Of a stretch of DNA of 34,988 bases, positions 9,599 through 19,610 are shown piece after piece (within the stretch, counting starts at the first letter, position 1; each line of letters begins with the position of its first letter). Source of the DNA: an uncultured Lactobacillus sp. (GTDB lineage Bacteria > Bacillota > Bacilli > Lactobacillales > Lactobacillaceae); assembly GCF_947367085.1 (NCBI RefSeq), contig NZ_CANBCP010000015.1, positions 1-34,988 on the forward strand. Reading direction: 5' to 3'. The notes below the pieces were generated by a model, which made no database searches, was not told where the DNA came from, and was given only the letters and a program-made list of their open reading frames with translations. The position numbers and the translations under genes are program-made.

Positions 9599-11368
9599 TT
9601 AAATTACTTTTAGTATATACGTTCTTGTTTGTAGTTTTAGATGATCAATAGTGGATTTGATTTTTTCTTTTATCAAAAAATTACTGCCATAAAAAGATAA
9701 TTCTTGTGCATCTATCACATAGTCTTCTTTACCTTTATTGAATAATAAGATAACCATTTCAGTTTTATTAAATCTAACAATGCCGTTAATGTCTTTATTT
9801 AGATGAAGAAAGGCAATTTCCCCATCTACTAAAACTGAATGTGTCTTTCTAAATAAGATAAATTTAGATACTTGGTCTTGTAAATATAGACTTTCATGAT
9901 GCCAAGGAAAATTACGACGATTATCCGGATCTTTACCGCCTGCTAAGCCGGCTTCATCGCCATAGTAAACACAAGGTACCCCCGGCATCATAAACAATAC
10001 CGCAAAAGCAATCGCTACTAATTGTTCATCATCATTCAAAATGGTTTTTATTCTAACAGTATCGTGAGTACCAATATTATTTAAGCAATTCAACAAAAAA
10101 TTCTTAGGATAATTTTCAATCAATTGAGCGATTTTATCCATAGCTTGAATTACAGTCAAATCTGTATCAGCAGTCAAAATTGAAACGATAAAATTTCTCA
10201 TTGGATAGTTCATTGTCCCTGTTAAGTTATCGCCAGCGGTATAGGGGCGATACTTGCCATTTACAAACTTTCTTGAAGCATCTTCCCATACTTCGCCAAT
10301 TAATACATGACAATTTTCTTGATCTAATCGTTTGCGAATATTCCTCAAAAAATTCATCGGCAATTCATCGGCAACATCTAATCTCCAGCCATCGACGCCC
10401 ATCTTAGTCCATTTAGCTAGTACACCTTGCTCACCATAAATATAATCTTGATAGTCCGAATTAGACTTATTAACCTCAGGTAAATCTTTAACTCCCCACC
10501 AAGATTTATAATTATCTGGATAATGTGTAAAGATAAACCATTCAAAATATGGACTTAATCGTGAAGCAATTGCAGATTGAAAATATACGCTATTTTTACC
10601 AACGTGGTTAAATACACCATCTAAGATCAATTTAATGCCATTTTTATGCAAAATTTCAACTAAATCTTTAAAGTCATCTTCCGACCCTAACATTGGCTCA
10701 ATTTTTGTAAAATCCACTGTATCATAACGATGGTTGCTACTAGCTAAGAAAATAGGGTTAAGGTAAAGCGCATTTATTCCCAATTTTTTCAAATATGGTA
10801 TCTTCTTAACAATTCCTGCAAAGTTTCCTCCAAAGAAATCCCAGCGAATAACATCGCCATTTTGATCCTTAATATAGATTGGCTTATCATTATGAGTCGC
10901 ATAGATAAATGAATTCTCTTTTTTGCCTAAAACTTCACCATGTTCAAAGCCATTATAAAATCTATCGGGAAAAATTTGGTACACCACTGCATTTTGATAC
11001 CAAGCTTGAGCAGGGACAGATTCATTAAAACAAGTAATTTGAAATTCATTAAGTGAATTTGAATTAGTTAACTTGCCATAACCAAATATATCGCGATCAA
11101 TATTATAAGATTTATTTTGTTTAACAATTTCAAAATGATAAAAATATAACCCTGAACTAGTTATCGTGACACTAGTTTCATATAATCCAGTGTCGACATT
11201 ATAATGCATCTGATAAGCGACAGGTGTTTCATTATTTTTGGTTAGCCATAAATTGACAACATCTGCATCTGGATCTGTTTTAATCGACCAAGTAGTTGAC
11301 GTATTTGCTTTTATAGCGCCAAAGGGATGTTTATATTTTGAATCCCAAGAATTATAAAATAATTTCAT
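9599..11368 (-). CDS. amy: Intracellular GH13 alpha-glucan hydrolase (neopullulanase / maltogenic amylase-like)
   Basis: A 589-residue glycoside hydrolase family 13 enzyme with an N-terminal beta-sandwich (about residues 1-115, CBM34-like) and a TIM barrel. All four conserved regions are present: DGVFNHVG at 250-257, GWRLDVAD at 327-334 with nucleophile Asp331, IGEVWE with acid Glu359, and NNIGTHD with Asp436; region V reads LPEVN (296-300). This pattern resembles the neopullulanase/cyclomaltodextrinase group, which cleaves alpha-1,4 and sometimes alpha-1,6 links in dextrins. There is no signal peptide, so it acts in the cytoplasm, probably on branched limit dextrins left by GlgP; no separate GlgX debranching enzyme is present. 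It overlaps the glgP stop by one base (TAATG). The exact specificity is uncertain. Confidence 0.9.
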   Translation of the reverse strand: MKLFYNSWDSKYKHPFGAIKANTSTTWSIKTDPDADVVNLWLTKNNETPVAYQMHYNVDTGLYETSVTITSSGLYFYHFEIVKQNKSYNIDRDIFGYGKLTNSNSLNEFQITCFNESVPAQAWYQNAVVYQIFPDRFYNGFEHGEVLGKKENSFIYATHNDKPIYIKDQNGDVIRWDFFGGNFAGIVKKIPYLKKLGINALYLNPIFLASSNHRYDTVDFTKIEPMLGSEDDFKDLVEILHKNGIKLILDGVFNHVGKNSVYFQSAIASRLSPYFEWFIFTHYPDNYKSWWGVKDLPEVNKSNSDYQDYIYGEQGVLAKWTKMGVDGWRLDVADELPMNFLRNIRKRLDQENCHVLIGEVWEDASRKFVNGKYRPYTAGDNLTGTMNYPMRNFIVSILTADTDLTVIQAMDKIAQLIENYPKNFLLNCLNNIGTHDTVRIKTILNDDEQLVAIAFAVLFMMPGVPCVYYGDEAGLAGGKDPDNRRNFPWHHESLYLQDQVSKFILFRKTHSVLVDGEIAFLHLNKDINGIVRFNKTEMVILLFNKGKEDYVIDAQELSFYGSNFLIKEKIKSTIDHLKLQTRTYILKVI

Positions 11369-13767
11369 TACTTAGTCTCTTTAATATCTAATTTCTTTAA
11401 ATGCCAAATATCTTGTGCATAACGAGTAATCGTTTTATCAACATCAAATCTCTCAGAGTGGGCAATATTTACTAAACTCTTTTGAGCCCAAGTATATTTA
11501 TCCTTCCACGCATCTTCAACACGTTTTTGAGCATCTATGTAAGATTGAAAATCTGCTAAAACTAAAAATTGTTCATTATCACTAAGTAAATTATTAATTA
11601 CTGCTCCAGCTTCATTTTCACAATTTGGAACTTTTCTTAATGTATCAATTGTTTGAGTCAAAACTGCATTTTCTTCATAAAGCTTGCGAGGATAATATGA
11701 ATGATCGGCATAATATTTATACACTTGGTTCTTGGTTAAACCAAATGAAAAAATATTATCATCGCCAACTGCATCTTTAATTTCAATATTAGCTCCATCC
11801 ATTGTCGCAACAGTTAAAGCACCGTTAGCCATCAACTTCATATTACTTGTTCCGCTGGCTTCTTTAGTAGTGGTTGAAATTTGCTCACTAACGTCAGCTG
11901 CTGGAATAATTTTTTCAGCAAGTGTCACATCATAATTTTCCAAAAAGACAACTTTCAACTTATCCTTAATATCAGGATCATTGTTAATCATATTTGCCGT
12001 TTCATTAATTACCTTGATAACTTGTTTTGCAAATACATAACTTGGGGCAGCTTTGGCTCCAAAAATAATTACCCGTTTTGGATGATCAATTCCATTTTTT
12101 AGATCCTGGTACAGCTTTAGAATATGGAGCAATTTTAAAGTTTGTCGTTTATAAGCGTGTAATCTCTTAATTTGAACATCAAAGATTGCTTCTGGATCAA
12201 CTTTGATACCAGTTTTTTCTTTAATAAATTTTGCTAGATCTTTTTTGTTCTCAAACTTAATTTTTTCAAGCCTTGACAGTGTCTTCTTATTGTTAATCTC
12301 TGATTCGAATTTAAGCATCTGATTACTATCATCGCGCCATGATTTACCAATTGTATCGTCTAATAAACTAGCTAAACGCGGATTAGCGAGTTGAATCCAT
12401 CGACGTAAAACAATTCCATTTGTCTTATTATTGAATCGTTTTGGATATAAGTTATAAAAATCTTTTAATACATCCGTTTCAAGTAATTGTGTATGCAGGG
12501 CTGCAACTCCATTGATTGAATGCGAACCAATAATTGCTAAATGAGCCATATGGATCAAACCATCTTTGATAATTCTTGTTCTTTGAATTACATCATCTGA
12601 AACCTTGCCTTGTAATTCAGCAACGAATCGCCGATCAATTTCAGTAATGATTTGCATTAATCTAGGTAAGAGTTCTTGGAACATATTTTGATCCCATTTT
12701 TCCATAGCTTCAGCCATAATTGTATGGTTGGTATAACTCATTGTTTGAAGCGTAATGTTCCATGCGGTATCCCAATCAATTCGATATTCATCAACTAATA
12801 ATCTCATCAGTTCAGCAACTGCCATTGCTGGATGAGTATCATTAATATGAACAGCTACATATTCTGGTAATTTAGTAAGATCATGTTCTTTAAGATCTTT
12901 GGTGTAGTAATTTAAAATACCTTGCAAACCTGCAGAAACAAAAAAGTATTCTTGTTTTAACCGAAGCAAGCGCCCTTCATAATTTGAATCATCAGGATAT
13001 AAGACCGAGGTTAAATCTTCAACTCGCTTTCGGTCTGCAATAGTCGGATAATCAAGTTCGTTTTGTGGAGGTATTTCCGCATCCCACAATCTCAAAGTAT
13101 TAGTAATTCCATCATGATACCCTACAACAGCAATATCATAAGGGACAGCTTGCACTACACGTTCACCTTCATAGCGAGGCGTCAGCCAACCATTATCATC
13201 AACCATGCTAACTTTTCCGCCGAAACGAACTAATACTGCTTTACTTTCTCGACGTACGCCCCAATGATCATGTTTGAGCCAATCATTTGGTAATTCTCTT
13301 TGATAACCATCGACAAATTTTTGTCTAAACAGCCCATATTTATATCTAATACCGTTTCCATTACCGGTATAACCTGTCGAAGCTAAAGAACCCATAAAAG
13401 CTGCTGCTAATCTGCCAAGACCGCCATTTCCTAAAGCCATATCAGGCTCAGCAGCAGTGATTTTGTCAAAGTCTAACCCCATCTCACTGATTGCTTCTTT
13501 GACAGTATCAAGCCAGCCTAAGTTTAAGAGATTACTTTTTAATAAAGTTCCAGGTAAAAACTCGATTGAAAAATAATAAACTTGTTTTTGCTTTTCACGT
13601 GCTTCTAAAATTCTAGTGCGTCGCCATTGAGGAGCATAACCATCGCGCACTACAGCGCATAAAGCAATATATAATTCATTGATTGAGGCATGTTTATAAT
13701 CGTCTTCAAAATAATTATCTAATTTTCTTTCAAAAGATTTTCTGAATTCAGATTTTGTAATTTGCAT
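11368..13767 (-). CDS. glgP: Glycogen/maltodextrin phosphorylase
   Basis: A GT35 phosphorylase that releases glucose-1-phosphate from the non-reducing ends of glycogen or maltodextrins using pyridoxal phosphate. The family signature EASGTSNMKLMANGALT, which contains the PLP-binding lysine, and the downstream TMDGANIE are intact; an N-terminal NGGLGRLAA motif is also visible. I start it at the ATG at 13767 (MQITKSEF, 799 residues), 14 bases after the glgA stop. The longer frame opening at 13809 would overlap glgA by 28 bases and adds a sequence without family character. The ribosome binding site (AAAGTGG) is weak, so the start is less certain than the function. It is translationally coupled to amy downstream. 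Confidence 0.95.
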   Translation of the reverse strand: MQITKSEFRKSFERKLDNYFEDDYKHASINELYIALCAVVRDGYAPQWRRTRILEAREKQKQVYYFSIEFLPGTLLKSNLLNLGWLDTVKEAISEMGLDFDKITAAEPDMALGNGGLGRLAAAFMGSLASTGYTGNGNGIRYKYGLFRQKFVDGYQRELPNDWLKHDHWGVRRESKAVLVRFGGKVSMVDDNGWLTPRYEGERVVQAVPYDIAVVGYHDGITNTLRLWDAEIPPQNELDYPTIADRKRVEDLTSVLYPDDSNYEGRLLRLKQEYFFVSAGLQGILNYYTKDLKEHDLTKLPEYVAVHINDTHPAMAVAELMRLLVDEYRIDWDTAWNITLQTMSYTNHTIMAEAMEKWDQNMFQELLPRLMQIITEIDRRFVAELQGKVSDDVIQRTRIIKDGLIHMAHLAIIGSHSINGVAALHTQLLETDVLKDFYNLYPKRFNNKTNGIVLRRWIQLANPRLASLLDDTIGKSWRDDSNQMLKFESEINNKKTLSRLEKIKFENKKDLAKFIKEKTGIKVDPEAIFDVQIKRLHAYKRQTLKLLHILKLYQDLKNGIDHPKRVIIFGAKAAPSYVFAKQVIKVINETANMINNDPDIKDKLKVVFLENYDVTLAEKIIPAADVSEQISTTTKEASGTSNMKLMANGALTVATMDGANIEIKDAVGDDNIFSFGLTKNQVYKYYADHSYYPRKLYEENAVLTQTIDTLRKVPNCENEAGAVINNLLSDNEQFLVLADFQSYIDAQKRVEDAWKDKYTWAQKSLVNIAHSERFDVDKTITRYAQDIWHLKKLDIKETK

Positions 13768-13781
13768 AAAAGCCACTTTTT

Positions 13782-15212
13782 CTAACCTAATAACTCGCCA
13801 TACATCCATTGGTATTTACTTGCTGAGTTTTTCCATGAATAGTCTGACCTCATTGCTGTATGTTGCATTTTTTGCCAATTTTCTTTTTGCTGGTAAACTG
13901 ACAACATCTTCTTAATTGCTTGAACCATCTGATAGCCATTGTAATCTTTAAAGCCAAAGCCTGTACCTTCATTTGTATCTTTATTGTAGATCCAAACGGT
14001 ATCAGCTAAGCCTCCAATTTCATGTACTACTGGTAAAGTGCCATATCGTAGTGAAATAAGCTGAGATAAGCCGCAGGGCTCAAATGCGGAAGGCATCAAA
14101 AAACTATCTGCTCCAGCATAAATTCTTTGAGCTAGTTTAACGTCAAAAGCTAAGATCAATTTCATCTTATCTTGATGACGTTTTGCTATCTCATCTAGTC
14201 GATGCTCATAATAAGGATCTCCGTTACCTAAAATTATTATTTGAACATTGAACTGTAAAATATTATCTAACTCATCTAACAAAAGCTGACATCCCTTTTG
14301 TGCTGTCAATCTAGACACCATTGCCATTAAAGGGACATTAGGTTTAACGGGCAATCCAACTTCTTTTTGAAGAGCAATCTTATCTTGCGTCTTTTTACGT
14401 AAACGATGAACATTATAGTTAACTTTAATATCAGGATCAGTTTCAGGATTATATTTATTAAAATCAATTCCGTTCAAGATTCCTGTCAGTTTATGTGAGC
14501 ACATTCTTAAAATTCCATCTAAACCTTGACCAAATTCTGGGGTTTGAATCTCACGTGCATAAGATGGACTCACGGTAGATACTCGATCTGCATATAAAAT
14601 CCCTGTCTTCATCCAGTTCACGTCATGGTCCATTCGAACAATCCCACTATCAAACCAATCGTATCCAAGACTAAAGAAATCAACTAAAGTTTTTGCGTCA
14701 TATTTACCTTGAAATTCCAAGTTATGAATTGTCAAAACTGTTTTGATATTCTTATACGCATCAACAAAGCCCCACTTTTCTCTAAGTAAAAATGGAATGA
14801 AGGCAGTATGATAATCATTACAATGCAAAATATCAGGAATAAAATTAAACCGTTCCATCATCATAATGACCGCTTGTTGAAAGTAAGCAAAACGCTCGCC
14901 ATCATCATAATAACCGTAAACTCCTGGACGTTTGAAGTAATATTCGTTATCAATAAAGAAATACTTCACTCCATTCATATCTAGCGAAAAGATACCGCAG
15001 TATTGATTGCGCCAACCGACTGGAACGATGAAATTCCCGCGATATTCTAATTTTTCACGGTATTTTTGTGGTAGTTCTTGATAAAGTGGTAAAACTACTC
15101 CAACTTCATCGCCATCTTTAGCTAATTGATTAGGAAGCGACCCCAATACATCACCTAAACCGCCAGTTTTGAAAAATGGTGCACATTCCGCGCCTGTAAA
15201 TAATATTCTCAC
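13782..15212 (-). CDS. glgA: Glycogen synthase (ADP-glucose type)
   Basis: A GT5 glucosyltransferase that adds glucose from ADP-glucose to growing alpha-1,4-glucan. The 476-residue protein has the substrate-binding KTGGLGD motif at 15-21, the SRLTAQKG segment starting the second Rossmann domain, and the nucleotide-sugar site PSAFEPCGLSQL with its conserved glutamate. The start is a GTG at 15212, set by AAGGAG placed right after the glgD stop (nine-base gap). It sits between glgD and glgP in the operon. Length and motifs are typical of bacterial GlgA. Confidence 0.97.
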   Translation of the reverse strand: MRILFTGAECAPFFKTGGLGDVLGSLPNQLAKDGDEVGVVLPLYQELPQKYREKLEYRGNFIVPVGWRNQYCGIFSLDMNGVKYFFIDNEYYFKRPGVYGYYDDGERFAYFQQAVIMMMERFNFIPDILHCNDYHTAFIPFLLREKWGFVDAYKNIKTVLTIHNLEFQGKYDAKTLVDFFSLGYDWFDSGIVRMDHDVNWMKTGILYADRVSTVSPSYAREIQTPEFGQGLDGILRMCSHKLTGILNGIDFNKYNPETDPDIKVNYNVHRLRKKTQDKIALQKEVGLPVKPNVPLMAMVSRLTAQKGCQLLLDELDNILQFNVQIIILGNGDPYYEHRLDEIAKRHQDKMKLILAFDVKLAQRIYAGADSFLMPSAFEPCGLSQLISLRYGTLPVVHEIGGLADTVWIYNKDTNEGTGFGFKDYNGYQMVQAIKKMLSVYQQKENWQKMQHTAMRSDYSWKNSASKYQWMYGELLG

Positions 15213-15221
15213 AATTGCTCC

Positions 15222-16364
15222 TTATCTATTGATTAAATTACTTTCTACAATTGATCCTTTAGTAACAATAACAGGATGATCCTTAGTGCCTTTAACTGTT
15301 ACATTCTTCTTAATGACACTATTTTTATCAATAATTGCATTTTCTACTACACTACCAGTCTCAATTTGGCAATTTGACATAACGATTGCATCTTTAACTA
15401 AGGCTTTATTCTCAATTTTAACTCTTCTGGAAATAATGCTATTTCTGACTTCACCGTCAATTTTACTTCCAGTCGCAAACATTGAATTAACTGCTTTAGA
15501 ATCAACACCAAAGTAAGTCCCAACTTCATTTCTGATTCTAGTGATAATTTTTTGATTACCATATAACAATAAGTCGCGTTTTTTCTTATTCAGCATATCC
15601 ATGTTAGCATCGTAATAACTCTTAATATTATAGATATTACGTAAATATCCTGTATATTCATAAGCACTGACACGATATTTAGCTGCTAATTCTCCTAATC
15701 GCTTAGCAATATCCGTTGACGTACCGCTTCTTTGTGCTTTTTTCAATTCGGAAATTAGCCAATCGGTGTTAACAATAAAAATATTTAACGCCAAGTTATA
15801 GGTTTCAAGTTTTTGAGAATCAATTGCTTGTTGAGTTGCTAATACTGTATTATTGTTATCCAAAATGAAAATTTGATCATCTGGAGCAACATTAGAAAGA
15901 TCAACTCTTTTAAAAGCTGCAGTAATCTTATTGTTATTTTCTTGGTGAAAATGAAGCATCGACCGTAAGTCAAAATTTCCGATCATCTTATTACCAATAA
16001 AAACTGTATATGGAAGATTGGCAGTTTCTAAAAAAGTGATAATATTGTCAAAGTAATTTTCGCCACGGGCCTTTTGTTCAAGCATACTTTGATATGAATC
16101 TAAGTAATCATATGAGCCGATTGTATCAAGACCCCATTCTTTGCCTCCACCAATGTGGTCAAAATAAGAGCGAACTTTTTCTTGATTGATCAAAGTGTAA
16201 ACATTATTAATCCCTGCATTAACTATACTGGACAAGGGAAAATCAATTATTCGATATTTCCCTGCATAATAAAGAGTGGAAAGTGATCTTTTATCAGTTA
16301 AGGGACGCAATTGATTATATTCATGCTTGTTAGCAAAAATTGCACACATTTTGTTAGTTTTCAT
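15222..16364 (-). CDS. glgD: GlgD, regulatory subunit of glucose-1-phosphate adenylyltransferase
   Basis: A 380-residue GlgC paralogue of the GlgD type. It keeps the nucleotidyltransferase fold ([15 protein letters not shown] at about 32-46) and a C-terminal left-handed beta-helix with hexapeptide-like repeats (about 285-375). The catalytic glycine-rich loop that GlgC carries as AGGKGTRL is replaced here by [15 protein letters not shown], so it should not be active alone. In Firmicutes GlgD pairs with GlgC to give a heterotetramer with higher activity. The gene overlaps the glgC end by 11 bases and its AGGAG lies inside glgC, consistent with coupled synthesis of equal subunits. Confidence 0.94.
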   Translation of the reverse strand: MKTNKMCAIFANKHEYNQLRPLTDKRSLSTLYYAGKYRIIDFPLSSIVNAGINNVYTLINQEKVRSYFDHIGGGKEWGLDTIGSYDYLDSYQSMLEQKARGENYFDNIITFLETANLPYTVFIGNKMIGNFDLRSMLHFHQENNNKITAAFKRVDLSNVAPDDQIFILDNNNTVLATQQAIDSQKLETYNLALNIFIVNTDWLISELKKAQRSGTSTDIAKRLGELAAKYRVSAYEYTGYLRNIYNIKSYYDANMDMLNKKKRDLLLYGNQKIITRIRNEVGTYFGVDSKAVNSMFATGSKIDGEVRNSIISRRVKIENKALVKDAIVMSNCQIETGSVVENAIIDKNSVIKKNVTVKGTKDHPVIVTKGSIVESNLINR

Positions 16365-17499
16365 CTGGTAAAACTCCTATTTTTTCTGCATTTCCAACAA
16401 CTTTAATATCGTCTTTATTTCCTTCAATTACTGCACCATCGCCAATTTGAGCATTTTCACCAATAATTGCATATTTGATCAAGACATTTTTACCAATTTT
16501 GACTCCAGGCATAACAACAGATTTTAATATCTTAGAACCACTCTGAACACTGACGTTTGTGGATAAAATAGAATTATCAATTTCTCCATCTACATAACAA
16601 CCATCGACGATCATTGAATTACGAATAGTTGCATTTTCTGTAATATATTGCAATGGTGCTATTGGATTCTTGGAATAAATACGCCAAGAACGATCATCTA
16701 AATTAAGACCATTTTTTCTATTTAAAAATTCCATATTGGCTGCCCATAAAGAGCCAATAGTACCTACATCTTTCCAATAACCAGAAAACTTATATGAAAA
16801 AACGCGTTCATCGCTTTTTAGATAATATGGAATAACATTTTTACCAAAATCTAACATATCATCAGTTGTTGAAAAAGCTGTTGTTAAGACTGCTCTTAGC
16901 CGTTTCCAAGTGAATATATAAATTCCCATTGAAGCATGTGTACTCTTAGGATGTTCGGGTTTTTCTTCAAATTCAATGATTCTACCGCTCACATCTGTAC
17001 TCATAATTCCAAATCGAGAAGCTTCTTTTTTGTCGACATCAATAACTGCAACAGTCAAGGAAGCAGAATTCTTGATATGCTCGTTAAGCATTGCTTCATA
17101 ATCCATCTTATAGATATGGTCACCTGATAAAACCAAGATGTATTCTGGATTTTGACTATCTATATAATCGAGGTTTTGATAAATTGCATGCGCCGTGCCT
17201 TTGAACCATTTACTTCCTGCATTATCAGTATAAGGCTGTAAAATTGTGGCACTTTCATCTAATCCATCAAGTCCCCAACTTGCACCGTTACCAATATGTT
17301 TATTGAGCAATAAGGGTTGATATTGGGTAATGATACCGATTTGTTTTATTCCTGAGTTAGCACAATTACTCAGTGTAAAATCAATAATACGATATCGTCC
17401 TCCAAACGGAACTGCTGGTTTGGCTTGGTTTTGAGTTAATTTACCTAAACGAGTCCCTTTGCCGCCAGCTAAAATCAAACCTAACATTTTCGTACTCAT
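16354..17499 (-). CDS. glgC: Glucose-1-phosphate adenylyltransferase catalytic subunit
   Basis: Makes ADP-glucose from ATP and glucose-1-phosphate, the committed step of glycogen synthesis. The catalytic loop GGKGTRL is at residues 12-18, followed by [15 protein letters not shown]; the C-terminal third is a left-handed beta-helix. I start it at the ATG at 17499 ([10 protein letters not shown], 381 residues), which matches the family length; the open frame extends to 17562 but that part overlaps glgB and has no family character. The ribosome binding site (AAAGAG) is weak, and ATG at 17487 (MLGLIL) is a less likely alternative. It lies 28 bases after glgB. Confidence 0.96.
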   Translation of the reverse strand: MSTKMLGLILAGGKGTRLGKLTQNQAKPAVPFGGRYRIIDFTLSNCANSGIKQIGIITQYQPLLLNKHIGNGASWGLDGLDESATILQPYTDNAGSKWFKGTAHAIYQNLDYIDSQNPEYILVLSGDHIYKMDYEAMLNEHIKNSASLTVAVIDVDKKEASRFGIMSTDVSGRIIEFEEKPEHPKSTHASMGIYIFTWKRLRAVLTTAFSTTDDMLDFGKNVIPYYLKSDERVFSYKFSGYWKDVGTIGSLWAANMEFLNRKNGLNLDDRSWRIYSKNPIAPLQYITENATIRNSMIVDGCYVDGEIDNSILSTNVSVQSGSKILKSVVMPGVKIGKNVLIKYAIIGENAQIGDGAVIEGNKDDIKVVGNAEKIGVLPDEN

Positions 17500-17527
17500 A
17501 TCGTTTCTACTCTTTCTATATACTTTC

Positions 17528-19429
17528 TTACTTTTTTCTTCTTCGTCTCGCAATATGAACATCGACAGGCTTGATGATCATTGCACTAAAGCCTGGTAAA
17601 TCAAATTCAATTTGATGTGGAAAATCCTTAAAAGCTTTATCATTAGTACTCATTTCTTGGTTTTTTTTATCCCACGTCCCACCAAATTCAATTCTTGCAC
17701 TATTTAGAACTTCTTTATATTTGCCGGGATAAGGGACTCCAACTGTAAATTTTTTACGTTCTACTGGGGTAAAGTTTAATACAATGATTAGAAAATCATG
17801 ACGTATCTTACCCTGTCTGATAAATGAAAGTACTGATTCATCCTTATTATCTGCATCAATAATTCTGACTGAATCTTGCTCTTGTTCTAATTGCCATAAA
17901 GCTGGTTCATTAAGATAAAGATTATTCAAAACCTCATCAAAATGTTGCATCTTTTTATTAAGCGGATCATTTAATTCAGCCCAGTCAAGTGCATCATTAT
18001 ACCGCCATTCAAGATACTGCCCGAATTCACTACCCATAAATAATAATTTCTTGCCAGGATATGTCATCTGCAGCGTTACTAAATTACGCAACTGATCAAA
18101 TTGCATGTCTCGTTTGCCAAACATTTTATTCATTAAGCTGCGTTTTCCATGAACAACCTCATCATGTGATAAAGGCAAGATAAAATTTTCACTCATGCGA
18201 TACATAAAAGAAAAAGTAGCTAAATTATAATTATATTTTCTAAAAAGTGGGTCCATCTCATAAAAGCGAAGAATATCATTCATCCACCCCATATTCCACT
18301 TAAAGTCAAAACCTAAACCACCATTTTCGATTCGTCCAGTTATTTTAACTTGTGCAGAACTTTCCTCAGCAATCATTAAGCTTTCGGGATGCTTGCCTTT
18401 TACTATTCGATTAAGCTGATGCAAGAATTCGATCCCTTCCAAATTACGATTGCCGCCATATTTATCTGGCTTCCATTCATTTGGTCTTCGATCATAATCT
18501 CGATATAGCATGTTAGAAACTGCATCTACTCTTAAACCATCAATGTGATAATATTCTAACCAAAACAAGGCACTTGACAGCAAGAATGACTGAACTTGAG
18601 GCTTACCCAAATCAAAATTAAGGGCACCCCAACCTTTATTTTGAGCACGCCATTTTTCAGCATATTCATAACAAGGTGTCCCATCATAATATGCAAGTGC
18701 GTCTTCATTAATACAAAAATGGCCTGGAACCCAATCCATAATCACCCCAATATTTTCTTGATGGCATTTTTCTACAAAATCCTGTAATTGCTCTGGAGTT
18801 CCATAGCTAGCTTCAAGTGCAAAATATCCAGTTGTTTGATAACCCCAAGAGGCATCTAGAGGATGAGCAGTTAAAGGCATGAACTCAATATAGTTAAAAC
18901 CATGTTTTTTAACATAAGGAATTAACTCATCTTTGAAATCTTTAAGATTATAGGCAGTCCCATCTTCATGTTTCTTCCAAGAACTGGGATGTACTTCATA
19001 GATGTTAATTGGTCGGGCAAATAAATTCGCACGTTTATTTCTCCCTATCCAGCTACCATCTTTCCACCTTTTATTAGCAAGTGTAGTAACTACAGCAGCG
19101 TCGGCTGGACGTGATTCAAATTGAACTGCCATCGGATCAATTTTCATAATCTCTTTTCCATTATTTAATTTGATCAAGTATTTATAAAATTGACCTTCTT
19201 GCGGCAGATTGGTTTCAACACTCCAGATTCCAAAATTGTTTTTAGTCATTGGTAAACTTTTACCCCATTGGTTAAAATCACCAACTAGCCAAACTTTTTG
19301 GGCATTCGGAGCCCAAACTCTAAAAGCATAATTTTTGTTTTCTTTATGACATCCTAACAAATCTTGCAAATATAGCTCTTGACCCTGAGCAAAGTCCTCA
19401 TATTTCTGTGTTTCTGTCTCCTTTTTCAT
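17528..19429 (-). CDS. glgB: 1,4-alpha-glucan branching enzyme
   Basis: Creates alpha-1,6 branches in glycogen. The 633-residue protein has an N-terminal CBM48-type domain (about 30-115, [19 protein letters not shown]) and a GH13 barrel with DWVPGHF near 232, GLRVDAVS with nucleophile Asp302, AEESSA with acid Glu355, and SHDEVVHGK with Asp423. The start at 19429 (MKKETE) follows a strong GGGAGGAG; an in-frame TTG at 19444 would cover that site. It is the first gene of the operon, downstream of a candidate promoter and cre site at 19472-19514. Length is typical of the GlgB type with a single N-terminal CBM48. Confidence 0.96.
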   Translation of the reverse strand: MKKETETQKYEDFAQGQELYLQDLLGCHKENKNYAFRVWAPNAQKVWLVGDFNQWGKSLPMTKNNFGIWSVETNLPQEGQFYKYLIKLNNGKEIMKIDPMAVQFESRPADAAVVTTLANKRWKDGSWIGRNKRANLFARPINIYEVHPSSWKKHEDGTAYNLKDFKDELIPYVKKHGFNYIEFMPLTAHPLDASWGYQTTGYFALEASYGTPEQLQDFVEKCHQENIGVIMDWVPGHFCINEDALAYYDGTPCYEYAEKWRAQNKGWGALNFDLGKPQVQSFLLSSALFWLEYYHIDGLRVDAVSNMLYRDYDRRPNEWKPDKYGGNRNLEGIEFLHQLNRIVKGKHPESLMIAEESSAQVKITGRIENGGLGFDFKWNMGWMNDILRFYEMDPLFRKYNYNLATFSFMYRMSENFILPLSHDEVVHGKRSLMNKMFGKRDMQFDQLRNLVTLQMTYPGKKLLFMGSEFGQYLEWRYNDALDWAELNDPLNKKMQHFDEVLNNLYLNEPALWQLEQEQDSVRIIDADNKDESVLSFIRQGKIRHDFLIIVLNFTPVERKKFTVGVPYPGKYKEVLNSARIEFGGTWDKKNQEMSTNDKAFKDFPHQIEFDLPGFSAMIIKPVDVHIARRRRKK

Positions 19430-19471
19430 ATTTTCTCCTCCCAAGAAGATATGCTAAAAGTGCAATTGGTA

Positions 19472-19499
19472 TCTATACATAGGCACTTTCTTAATACAA
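19472..19499 (-). promoter_or_regulatory. Candidate glgB operon promoter
   Basis: On the minus strand TTGTAT (19494-19499) and TATAGA (19472-19477) are separated by 16 bases. The -10 is preceded by TG. They lie about 45 bases upstream of the glgB start and directly downstream of the cre-like site. The spacing and matches are moderate, so the call is tentative. Confidence 0.5.
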
Positions 19500-19500
19500 T

Positions 19501-19514
19501 TGTAATCCCTTTCA
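19501..19514. promoter_or_regulatory. CcpA cre-like operator upstream of glgB
   Basis: TGTAATCCCTTTCA (plus strand; TGAAAGGGATTACA on the minus strand) matches 13 of 14 positions of the cre consensus TGWAANCGNTNWCA on either strand; the central CG is CC/GG. It ends two bases before the candidate -35, a position where CcpA with P-Ser-HPr could repress or activate the glycogen operon. A 5-bp inverted repeat, GTAAT...ATTAC, spans the site. Direction of control is not visible from sequence. Confidence 0.65.
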
Positions 19515-19552
19515 TTACTTCCGTCTACAAAAAAGTTAACTAAAATTTACGT

Positions 19553-19588
19553 AAAAAAAGAACAAGATTTTTAAATAAACCTTGTTCT
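19553..19588 (-). terminator. Intrinsic terminator after trxB
   Basis: On the minus strand AGAACAAG and CTTGTTCT form an 8-bp stem around a 14-base AT-rich loop, followed by a run of T residues. It starts 22 bases after the trxB stop and insulates trxB from glgB. The remaining bases up to the glgB start (19430-19552) hold the promoter and cre site described separately and nothing else I can name. Confidence 0.85.
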
Positions 19589-19610
19589 GATATGTATATA
19601 TTAAATTTTT

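Noticed and set aside
17500-17562. N-terminal extension of GlgC to 17562
   Set aside because: It overlaps the glgB 3' end by 35 bases and adds a charged stretch absent from the family; the family start lies at [13 protein letters not shown].
19445-19610. Riboswitch, T-box or small RNA in the glgB upstream region
   Set aside because: Apart from the trxB terminator, promoter and cre site, I found no stem-rich leader or T-box motif.
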